DNA from: Daejeonella sp. | GTDB lineage: Bacteria > Bacteroidota > Bacteroidia > Sphingobacteriales > Sphingobacteriaceae | Assembly: GCF_030695525.1 (NCBI RefSeq) | Contig: NZ_JAUYSS010000059.1 | Location: 1 to 38,102 of the forward strand | Length of the DNA: 38,102 bases | Reading direction: 5' to 3' | Shown here: in pieces, positions 7,065 through 14,585 of the stretch | Position numbering within the stretch: the first letter of the stretch is position 1 | Layout of the letters: the number at the start of each line of letters is the position of its first letter | Position numbers and translations under genes: made by a program | Notes under the pieces: model-generated | Told to the model about the DNA's origin: nothing | What the model saw: only the letters and a program-made list of their open reading frames with translations | Database searches by the model: none

Positions 7065-7520
7065 AATTTCATTATTTACCCCCCTCCAGCAAATTTGCAG
7101 GATTTTTATGAATAATTTAGGTTGGTTAGTTGGTTGGTTGGTTAGTTGGTTAGAAAATTCCCAGTTCATTTTAAATTATCAACCCGATAGCTATTGAGTG
7201 TCAATTGAAACAGATCTCTCCTCGTGCAAGATTCTCCTTAATTAAAAAATCAGTTTCGCTCGTCGAGATAACGGTATATGGTTGATTTTTAATAGTGGCT
7301 TCAGATTTCAATTCCCTACTCCCCATTCACTTATTTGCTAATTTGCTAATTTCTTCCCCAATCACGAAGACGAAATCTTCTTTCCGCTCGCCCAGGTGAT
7401 TTCGTAAATCTTTAGCGCATTGACAAATCGACAAATCAACTAATCGACAAATCCATTCCATTTGCTAATTTGCTCATTTACTAATTTGCTCATTCCCATT
7501 TCATTTCCTTATTTTGCCTC
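7065..7520. repeat. Intergenic block of tandem microrepeats and dispersed repeats
   Basis: No gene is seen. From left to right it holds a TTGGTTAG microrepeat (about 7118-7153), a palindrome-like CCCGATAGCTATTGAG (7183-7198) related to that in the tRNA pseudogenes, the second copy of a 70-bp repeat (7208-7280), GCTAATTT repeats (about 7330-7352), GACAAATC repeats (about 7430-7453), and more GCTAATTT/GCTCATTT repeats (about 7461-7495). Confidence 0.75.
7208..7280 (+). repeat. Dispersed repeat, copy 2
   Basis: It starts ACAGATCTCTCCTCG and ends at CGAGATAACGGT, matching the copy at 4861-4932 at both ends with a diverged centre. Confidence 0.55.
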
Positions 7521-8402
7521 ATGATCGTTTATAATCCGAAAGACTGGTTCTACTCCACCTTTTATCTTCATAAATCTGATACAGCACGAAAGCTATTTCC
7601 TCTAATAATTGTTCTGGCGCTGTATTCAGCAGGAATTGCTTATCTCGAGCTTGAATACATCAATCTCTCGGATGTTATCTGGGTTAAAAATATCACCATT
7701 GTCCATAACCTTTTAGGCTTTGTGATGTCTATCCTGCTCGTATTCCGCACCAACACGGCATATGACCGCTGGTGGGAAGCTCGCAAACAATGGGGAACAC
7801 TGACCAATGTAAGCCGGATGCTGGCCATAAAGATGAACGCAATTCTTAAACCTGATGATCGCGTGAACCGCAGTTTCTACAAAAAAGCAATCCCATTATT
7901 TGCCGATACCTTATTCGATCATCTTCGCTCCAACAGAACCCGGTTCATGCTGGATGAGGTGGAGCATCCGGAATTTGAATCCCTGGATGTGCAAAAACAT
8001 GGCCCCAATCAGGTCGCCTCGATGATCTTTAGCCGCAGCAATAATCTGTATCAGGACAGGGTCATCAGCGGTGATCAGCTGATCGTGATCAACACTGAAA
8101 TGAATGCCCTGACCGATGTATGCGGGGCATGCGAGCGTATCAAGAATACACCTATACCAATGTCTTACAGCTCCTTTATTAAGAAATTTATATTCATCTA
8201 TGTACTTACACTTCCGGTGGGTTTTGTATTCTCAATGGGCTATTTCGTCATCGCAGCCGTTCCCTTTATCTTTTATGTAATGGCTTCCCTTGAATTGATC
8301 GCCGAATCTATTGAAGACCCATTTGGGACTGACCCTGACGATTTACCTATCGACAAAATAGGCGAAAATATTAGAAAACATGTCTCTGAAATCATTCATT
8401 AA
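7521..8402 (+). CDS. Bestrophin-family (UPF0187/YneE-like) ion channel
   Basis: The 293-residue membrane protein has the bestrophin-like signatures of bacterial YneE-type proteins: LLVFRTNTAYDRWWEARKQWG at about 72-92, the second core region around KNTPIPMSYSSFIKKF (about 211-226) followed by paired hydrophobic helices, and the acidic EDPFGTDPDDLPID near the C-terminus. Bacterial homologues form pentameric ion channels in the inner membrane; reported examples conduct cations or anions, so selectivity is left open. The gene stands alone between repeat-rich spacers. The ATG at 7521 fits the family N-terminus (YNPKDWF). Confidence 0.92.
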   Translation: MIVYNPKDWFYSTFYLHKSDTARKLFPLIIVLALYSAGIAYLELEYINLSDVIWVKNITIVHNLLGFVMSILLVFRTNTAYDRWWEARKQWGTLTNVSRMLAIKMNAILKPDDRVNRSFYKKAIPLFADTLFDHLRSNRTRFMLDEVEHPEFESLDVQKHGPNQVASMIFSRSNNLYQDRVISGDQLIVINTEMNALTDVCGACERIKNTPIPMSYSSFIKKFIFIYVLTLPVGFVFSMGYFVIAAVPFIFYVMASLELIAESIEDPFGTDPDDLPIDKIGENIRKHVSEIIH

Positions 8403-8509
8403 TTGATATTAAATCATTGGTTTATCCGATTATTTTATCAATAGATTTCCACTCTTTTTTTTAATTTAGACCCATTCTCTGAGGAATTTCAGAGTATTAC
8501 TTTTTTTCT

Positions 8510-10684
8510 GTGAGATATTTATTCCTGTTTATACTTTGTGTTCTTTCCGGCACCCGACTTTATTCTCAAAAAATAAACAGCGCCTACAAACTTCACATTA
8601 CTGAAACCAAACTTCCTATAATAATCGACGGTCTCATTGATGAAGAAGCCTGGAATGTAAGCGATTCGGCTGTTAACTTTTTCATGGTTAGTCCGATGGA
8701 TACCAGCTTTGCAAATCTCAAAACTACCGTCCGCATGACTTATGATCAGAATAACCTGTATATATCTGCCATATGCTATGAACCCAGGCCGAATACAGAT
8801 TATGCTGTTGAATCGCTTAGGAGGGATTTTGCCTATACCAAAAACGATAATTTTCTGCTTATTGTGGATCCCTTCGACGACCAAACCAATGGCTTTACCT
8901 TTGGCGTGAATGCCGCAGGTGCACAATGGGACGGGCTTATATTCAATAGTAACGGCTATGACCTCAGCTGGGACAATAAATGGTATTCGGAAGTGAAACA
9001 TTATTCCGACCGATGGGTTTTTGAGGCCGCTATTCCCTTTAAATCAATCCGGTATAAAAAAGGTATACAAACCTGGGGAATTAATTTCAGCAGACTGGAC
9101 ATCAAAGTACCTGAAAAATCGGCCTGGGCGAAAATTCCAAGACAGTTTAATGTGGCCTCACTCGCCTATACCGGAAATCTGATCTGGGATAATCCACCAC
9201 CTGATGCCGGGACCAATATTTCTGTAATCCCTTATGTATTAGGTGGATTCACCAGGGATTATGAGAACAATACAAGTACTAAATTTAAAAGGGATATAGG
9301 TGCAGATGCTAAGGTCGGAATCACCTCCTCACTGAACCTGGACCTGACAGTAAACCCGGATTTCTCACAGATTGAAGTGGATAAACAGGTCACAAACCTT
9401 GATCGGTTCGAACTATTCTTCCCCGAACGGCGGCAATTCTTTCTCGAAAATGCAGATCTCTTTGCCAATTTCGGCTACTCTACAATCAGGCCATTCTTTT
9501 CACGAAGAATCGGATTAGGTGTACCCATTGAATTTGGAGCACGCCTTAGCGGAAGCCTGAATAAGAAATGGCGTATCGGAGCAATGGATATGCAGACCAA
9601 GAGTATGGATGACACTGGCCTACCCGCTCAGAATTTCGCGGTTCTTGCCCTGCAGCGAAGGGTATTCTCGCGCTCCAATATCCGCTTCATGTTTGTAAAC
9701 AAACAATCCCTTAATTATGATCCGGCACAGCATCCCGGGAAACCAGTCTTTAATGCCTTTAACCGGAATATCGGACTGGAATACAATCTGGCTTCAACCA
9801 ATAATCTCTGGACAGGAAAATCCATGTTTGTCAAGTCATTCGGACCTGTTAAAAACAGTGATGATCTGGTGCATGCCGCCAATCTGCAATACAGTAGCAA
9901 AAAATGGCTCCTGAGCTGGCAGCATGAATATGTGGGCGAAAATTATACCGCAGAAGTTGGTTATGTACCCCGCATCAATTACATTAAACTGAATCCGAAA
10001 CTGAGTTATTTGTTCTTCCCGAAGGGGGGTAATATATTGAACCATGGACCGATTTTGAGCTCCACACGCTATTTCAACAAATCTTTCAGTCAGACTGATA
10101 ATGAAACCTCATTCAACTATAAATTCACACACCGGAACCAGAGCACTTTTGAGGTCTGGACTTCTGATAATTTTATCCGCCTGCTCAGACCATTTGACCC
10201 ATTAAATACAGGAAAAGGCAATTTAAGTACCGGAACCGAACATTTATGGAATACCTGGGGAGCAAATTACTTCTCCAAGCCACAGAAACTATATACCTAC
10301 TCCTTTTCCGGACAATATGGTGGCTATTTTGCTGACGGAACCCGTTTGAATCTAACGGCAGATCTTGGCTACCGCTTTCAGCCCTATGTCAATATAGCCA
10401 TGAGTACGAGCTATAATCATATTGTATTAGCTCAACCCTGGGGAACAAGCAATTTGTGGCTTGTTGGTCCGAGGACTGATGTTACCTTCAGTAATAAACT
10501 GTTTTTTACCACCTTCATACAGTACAATAACCAGCAGAAAAACCTGAATGTGAATACCCGCCTTCAGTGGAGGTATAAGCCTGCAAGTGATCTTTTCCTT
10601 GTATTTACCGACAATTATTACCCATCTCCTTTTGCCATCCGGAATCGTGCTTTGGTGCTGAAGTTCACATATTGGTGGAATTAG
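8510..10684 (+). CDS. DUF5916 protein: CBM9-like domain plus outer-membrane beta-barrel
   Basis: The 724-residue protein has a Sec signal peptide (RYLFLFILCVLSGTRLYSQ, residues 2-20), then a CBM9-like beta-sandwich (about 30-215, with IDGLIDEEAW and VRMTYDQNNLYISAICYEP). A long beta-strand-rich region of DUF5916 type follows, including LDLTVNPDFSQIEVD and FFPERRQFFLENADLF. It ends in LKFTYWWN, a C-terminus with terminal aromatics as in outer-membrane barrels. It likely sits in the outer membrane; the substrate is unknown. Starting at GTG 8510 is required to keep the signal peptide, as no ATG lies between it and residue 58. It is 107 bp after the bestrophin gene on the same strand, but no shared function is evident. 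Confidence 0.88.
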   Translation: MRYLFLFILCVLSGTRLYSQKINSAYKLHITETKLPIIIDGLIDEEAWNVSDSAVNFFMVSPMDTSFANLKTTVRMTYDQNNLYISAICYEPRPNTDYAVESLRRDFAYTKNDNFLLIVDPFDDQTNGFTFGVNAAGAQWDGLIFNSNGYDLSWDNKWYSEVKHYSDRWVFEAAIPFKSIRYKKGIQTWGINFSRLDIKVPEKSAWAKIPRQFNVASLAYTGNLIWDNPPPDAGTNISVIPYVLGGFTRDYENNTSTKFKRDIGADAKVGITSSLNLDLTVNPDFSQIEVDKQVTNLDRFELFFPERRQFFLENADLFANFGYSTIRPFFSRRIGLGVPIEFGARLSGSLNKKWRIGAMDMQTKSMDDTGLPAQNFAVLALQRRVFSRSNIRFMFVNKQSLNYDPAQHPGKPVFNAFNRNIGLEYNLASTNNLWTGKSMFVKSFGPVKNSDDLVHAANLQYSSKKWLLSWQHEYVGENYTAEVGYVPRINYIKLNPKLSYLFFPKGGNILNHGPILSSTRYFNKSFSQTDNETSFNYKFTHRNQSTFEVWTSDNFIRLLRPFDPLNTGKGNLSTGTEHLWNTWGANYFSKPQKLYTYSFSGQYGGYFADGTRLNLTADLGYRFQPYVNIAMSTSYNHIVLAQPWGTSNLWLVGPRTDVTFSNKLFFTTFIQYNNQQKNLNVNTRLQWRYKPASDLFLVFTDNYYPSPFAIRNRALVLKFTYWWN

Positions 10685-11379
10685 AATAATAAGCTTCATC
10701 TGAAATACTATTTTCCTGAGTTCGATGTTAGGAAGGTTAATAGATAGGCATATAATTATTCATATATTCTCTGGAGCTAATTAATTTGATTTTGAAAATC
10801 AATGCCTGTCTGTTATAGGCTAGTTCAGCCCTTTCCTCCGGTGTTATCCGCCAAGAAATCGCGTTCCCCTCTGGTCGGTGTTATCACCATACCAAGCACA
10901 ATCACATCATTGGTCGGTGATAACACCTACCACAGGGAAATAGCCGGAAGCTACATCCTCCGGCAAGGTTTATTTTACCCGGTGCTGTTTTTCATTGGGA
11001 CGGCAGCCCGGCAAAAGGACCATTTGCCATTGGGAATAAACCCGGGTGGAAGCTCTAGCTTTTTTGCTTATCGAATTTCATTATATCTATTAAATCTGTT
11101 GCAAAAAACTAGGGCAGAACACGGGACTGGCAGGACCGAAGAGGCACAAACCCTGCTTTCTAAAATAAAATCTTCAATGCAAATAGTAATTAGGCAATAT
11201 TTTATGTCGAACCTGGTTTAATAAACTTTAATTTTTGGGGGCCATACCCATTATAAAAGCAGAAAGCTAAAAGCAGAAAGTTAAAAGCTAAAAAATGAGC
11301 AAATAAAAATAAAATATTATGCTTGCATAGTAATTGATTTAAAGGATAATGTTTATTTTTACCTATTAACCTAAACAAT
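10685..11379. other. Gene-free stretch with a structured repeat element
   Basis: A G+C-richer block (about 10838-11060) has inverted repeats and is listed separately. The 139-codon open frame across it has no protein-like features. From about 11258 to 11296 lies an AAAGCAGAAAGCTAAAAGC-type microrepeat. The last 80 bp before the next gene are AT-rich. Confidence 0.6.
10838..11060. repeat. Structured inverted-repeat element, possibly dispersed or MITE-like
   Basis: Imperfect arms 10867-10894 and 10911-10937 are complementary over about 27 bases with few mismatches, around the perfect core GGTGTTATCACC (10877-10888) and GGTGATAACACC (10916-10927). A third half-copy GGTGTTATC is at 10840-10848. 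A second hairpin pairs GCCGGA (10943-10948) with TCCGGC (10959-10964). The base composition is richer in G+C than the surrounding spacer. It may be an RNA structure or a non-autonomous repeat; nothing in it codes for a protein. Confidence 0.55.
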
Positions 11380-12681
11380 ATGGTTCTACAAATCCTTTTT
11401 CTGATTATTGCAGCAGCAGCTATCGCACTTTTCAGCCTGAATGTGCGCAAGATCATCCGGAATATTAATTTAGGAAGACCTCTTGATCGTTCAGACCGAC
11501 CATCCGAGCGATTGGCAATTATGCTAAAAGTCGCTTTCGGTCAGTCAAAAATGGCTAAACGTCCGGTAGCTTTTGTCCTTCACCTGTTTGTCTACATCGG
11601 CTTTATAATAATTAATCTAGAGGTACTCGAAATCATTATTGACGGAATCTTTGGAACGCATCGCATTTTTGCAGCCCCATTAGGCGGACTATACAATGTT
11701 TTAATTGCCTCTTTCGAAGTGTTGGCAGCATTAGTACTGATTGGAGTCATCGTATTCTTTGCACGAAGAAATATTGTTCATGTAAAACGTTTTAGCGGCA
11801 TAGAAATGAGCAAATGGCCCCGTTCTGATGCCAACATTATTTTGATCGTGGAGGTTTTATTAATGAGTGCATTTTTAACGATGAATGCGGCTGATTATAA
11901 ACTTCAGCAATTAGGGGCTTCAAATTATCTAAGTGCGGGATCCTTTCCTGTCAGCAGTTTTCTTATTCCGCTCCTGCCCGACTCCGAAACAGCATTGATT
12001 GCCATTGAACGATCCTGCTGGTGGTTCCATATCATTGGGATATTTGCATTTCTGAACTACCTGCCCTATTCCAAGCATTTACATATCGTTCTGGCTTTCC
12101 CAAATACCTATTATTCAAATCTGGAACCTAAGGGCGAATTAACTAATATGGCAAGTGTGAGTAATGAGGTTAAAGCGATGCTTGATCCCACATATACCCC
12201 TGAGCCAGTACCTGAAGGTGGACGTTTCGGTGCTAAAGATATTGGCGACCTGAGCTGGAAAAATTTAATGGATGCGTATACCTGCACCGAATGCGGAAGG
12301 TGTACCTCGGTATGCCCGGCGAATATTACAGGAAAGCTGCTTTCTCCGCGTAAGATCATGATGGATACCCGTGACAGGATGGAGGAAATTGGAAAAAACA
12401 TAGATAAGCACGGCAAGGATCATCAGGATGGAAAATCCTTACTGGATTCTTATATTTCAAGAGAAGAAATATGGGCCTGCACCACCTGTAATGCCTGCAC
12501 TGAAGCCTGTCCGGTAGATATTGACCCACTTTCCATTATCGTAGAATTGAGAAGATTTGCGGTGATGGAAGAGTCGCAAGCTCCTGCAAGTATCAATACT
12601 ATGCTCTCGAATGTAGAGAATAACGGTGCACCGTGGAAATATGCAGCGGTGGATAGAATGAATTGGGCGGAAAACGATTAG
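11380..12681 (+). CDS. Membrane-bound (Fe-S) oxidoreductase subunit, HdrE/HdrC-like fusion
   Basis: The 433-residue protein has an N-terminal membrane part (about residues 1-235, five to six hydrophobic helices) resembling the NarI/HdrE cytochrome-b-like domain. A cytoplasmic domain with two 4Fe-4S motifs follows: CTECGRCTSVCP (Cys 302, 305, 308, 312) and CTTCNACTEACP (Cys 367, 370, 373, 377). With the CCG-domain protein encoded next, it probably forms an HdrDE/GlpC-like complex that passes electrons between a soluble donor and the quinone pool. The physiological donor is not shown by the sequence. It is separated from its partner by 234 bp of repeats, unusual for an operon. Confidence 0.9.
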   Translation: MVLQILFLIIAAAAIALFSLNVRKIIRNINLGRPLDRSDRPSERLAIMLKVAFGQSKMAKRPVAFVLHLFVYIGFIIINLEVLEIIIDGIFGTHRIFAAPLGGLYNVLIASFEVLAALVLIGVIVFFARRNIVHVKRFSGIEMSKWPRSDANIILIVEVLLMSAFLTMNAADYKLQQLGASNYLSAGSFPVSSFLIPLLPDSETALIAIERSCWWFHIIGIFAFLNYLPYSKHLHIVLAFPNTYYSNLEPKGELTNMASVSNEVKAMLDPTYTPEPVPEGGRFGAKDIGDLSWKNLMDAYTCTECGRCTSVCPANITGKLLSPRKIMMDTRDRMEEIGKNIDKHGKDHQDGKSLLDSYISREEIWACTTCNACTEACPVDIDPLSIIVELRRFAVMEESQAPASINTMLSNVENNGAPWKYAAVDRMNWAEND

Positions 12682-12915
12682 GCAATTTGTCGATTCGGCA
12701 ATTTGATGATTTGTCAATTGATTGGCTTTTAGTAGAATATGCTGATTTCAAATTGATAAGGCTTAATTTTTTACAACAAATTTCAATTTATCACCTAATA
12801 CCATTGACAAATAGACAAATCAAATAATTGACAAATCAGTCAGGCTGCAATTGACAAATAGACAAATCGAATAATTGACAAATCAAATAATCGAATAATT
12901 GACAAATTAGTACAT
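12682..12915. repeat. GACAAATC microrepeats between the two Fe-S genes
   Basis: The left part (about 12682-12722) contains ATTTGTC-type units and the right part (about 12803-12905) about eight GACAAAT units in the opposite sense, so the RNA could form a long imperfect stem between the two genes. Confidence 0.7.
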
Positions 12916-13707
12916 ATGGAAAAATTAACAGTTCCAACAATGGCCGGAATGGCTGCAAAAGGTGAAAGTCCGGAGATTTTATTCTGGGTTGGATGTGCAG
13001 GCAGCTTTGATGAAAGGGCGCAGAAGATCACGCGTGATATCTGCAAGATATTGCAGCATGTGGGGATTAAATTTGCGGTACTTGGTACGGAAGAAAGCTG
13101 CACCGGGGATCCCGCAAAACGGGCGGGAAATGAATTCCTTTTTCAGATGCAGGCAATGAGCAATATTCAGGTATTGAATGGATACGATATAAAAAAAATT
13201 GTAACCGGATGTCCACACTGCTTTAATACCTTAAGAAATGAATACCCGGGTTTGGGCGGCAATTATGAGGTGATCCATCACTCGCAGCTCATACAGCAAC
13301 TGATTGATGAAGGTAAATTGAAAGCCGAAGGAGGAGAATCATTCAAAGGAAAAAAAATCACCTTCCACGACCCCTGCTACCTAGGCCGCGCCAATAATGT
13401 ATATGAGGCACCCCGGAAGGCTCTTGAAATTCTGGATGCCGATCTGGTAGAAATGAAGCGTTGCAAATCAAACGGCCTCTGCTGCGGTGCCGGGGGTGCC
13501 CAAATGTTTAAAGAACCTGAAAAAGGAAAAAAGGATATTAATATTGAAAGAATCGACGAGGCATTGGCACTGAAGCCGAATATAGTAGCATCCTCCTGCC
13601 CCTTTTGTATGACTATGCTGAGTGATGGGGTAAAAAACTATAATAAAGAGGAGGAAGTAAAAGTGCTTGATATTGCCGAAATTACTGCAAGGGCAAACGG
13701 ACTTTAA
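12916..13707 (+). CDS. CCG-domain (Fe-S)-binding oxidoreductase subunit (HdrB/HdrD/LldE-like)
   Basis: The 263-residue soluble protein has two cysteine-rich CCG domains. The first uses Cys27, Cys62 and GCPHC (Cys99, Cys102). The second uses HDPCYLGR (Cys154), LCCGAGG (Cys189, Cys190) and SCPFC (Cys228, Cys231). Such domains bind noncubane or [4Fe-4S] clusters in heterodisulfide reductase HdrB, succinate dehydrogenase E and LldE/LutA. Together with the membrane Fe-S protein upstream it most likely forms a quinone-linked oxidoreductase. Lactate-utilisation genes (lldF, lldG) are not present, arguing against a plain LutABC system. The ATG at 12916 follows directly after the repeat block. Confidence 0.92.
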   Translation: MEKLTVPTMAGMAAKGESPEILFWVGCAGSFDERAQKITRDICKILQHVGIKFAVLGTEESCTGDPAKRAGNEFLFQMQAMSNIQVLNGYDIKKIVTGCPHCFNTLRNEYPGLGGNYEVIHHSQLIQQLIDEGKLKAEGGESFKGKKITFHDPCYLGRANNVYEAPRKALEILDADLVEMKRCKSNGLCCGAGGAQMFKEPEKGKKDINIERIDEALALKPNIVASSCPFCMTMLSDGVKNYNKEEEVKVLDIAEITARANGL

Positions 13708-13782
13708 GTTTTGGATACAATAAAAAAGCTAATTTAAACAGCAAAGCACCTTTGATATTAATTAACGTTAACCAATCTATAC

Positions 13783-14283
13783 CTACTTATTTCTATCTAA
13801 GAGCCGCTTCATTTCAAGCAGGTCATTATGAAGAGCTACCATATCTTCGGCTTCAAGGATGCTCACTGGAAGCCGAAAGTATGTAGCCATCGAATCGACA
13901 TTCCCATTACGGTCATTAAATGTTTGAACGATCACATCATCTTCATGAGTTTGAATGGACAATTCTCCGGATAAGTTATTCCCCAGGTAATTAATGGCAC
14001 TGATTCGCATCAGATTGAAAGAATAATATTCCTGTTTACCGTTAACATAGGTTCGTCGGTATCTCAGGAAACCTTCATCGTTCAAAAGCAGCTCAAATTG
14101 CCTGATCTTTAAAAATCCTGACTCAGCATTATGAAGTGTGTTTAGCTTAAGCTGAGTACGCAGAGCGAGTTGATGCAATTCTTCCTCTGTCCCTGCTGTC
14201 GCACTGATAAAAACCAGGAGCCATCCTGTAAGAATAAGGGAAGGACAAAGCTTCTTTAAACCACTTTTAAACCCAGTATACAT
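13783..14283 (-). CDS. Exported protein of unknown function (166 aa)
   Basis: The 166-residue product has an N-terminal hydrophobic segment (LCPSLILTGWLLVFISATAG, about residues 12-31) preceded by lysines, consistent with a signal peptide and possible cleavage after ATA. The mature part is predicted as beta-strands followed by an amphipathic helix at the C-terminus (VALHNDLLEMKRLLDRN). No known domain is recognised. It is convergent with the CCG-domain gene and divergent from the glucan synthase gene. A longer form is chosen from the ATG at 14283, as the signal sequence needs it. Confidence 0.7.
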   Translation of the reverse strand: MYTGFKSGLKKLCPSLILTGWLLVFISATAGTEEELHQLALRTQLKLNTLHNAESGFLKIRQFELLLNDEGFLRYRRTYVNGKQEYYSFNLMRISAINYLGNNLSGELSIQTHEDDVIVQTFNDRNGNVDSMATYFRLPVSILEAEDMVALHNDLLEMKRLLDRNK

Positions 14284-14585
14284 GAATCAGAAACAAATTC
14301 AGCCTTAAATTAATAAGTATTGTCAAATTTTTAACAAAAATCAATTATAAGAGTTATCCGGGATATAATCACTGGATTACACTTATTTAAACAAATTAAG
14401 GCAAAATACAAGTAAACTGAAAAATTTACATAAATTGTGACATTGTGACTCTCTAAAGGGCTATATGACTCACAATTAGACTTTCACTTACATCCAGTCC
14501 AATTAAGATTTACATTTTTAAATTTTTCGAATTATGAGGTATACTTTCAAACTAATAATCCGGTTCAGTTTAAAATACAATTGAG
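14284..14585. other. Intergenic region before the glucan synthase
   Basis: No gene is seen. AATTGTGA (14433-14440), ATTGTGA (14442-14448) and TCACAATT (14470-14477) form a direct plus inverted repeat about 110-150 bp before the start codon, a possible regulator site. No match to the phylum's TAnnTTTG box is convincing. Confidence 0.4.

Noticed and set aside
7065-7169. N-terminal extension of the YiaK-like gene from the ATG at 7169
   Set aside because: It is translated microrepeat and is absent from the known family.
8519-9001. 160-codon minus-strand frame inside the DUF5916 gene
   Set aside because: Shadow frame; the plus-strand gene has a signal peptide and conserved domain.
10802-11221. 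139-codon plus-strand open frame
   Set aside because: It runs through the inverted-repeat element, has no domain, signal or amphipathic pattern, and the hairpins explain the sequence better.
12803-12905. CRISPR array from GACAAATC repeats
   Set aside because: Units are about 8-14 nt, unevenly spaced and without unique spacers; no cas genes are present.
14433-14477. CRP-type operator before the glucan synthase
   Set aside because: TGTGA and TCACA are present, but the spacing is far larger than the six bases of a CRP site.
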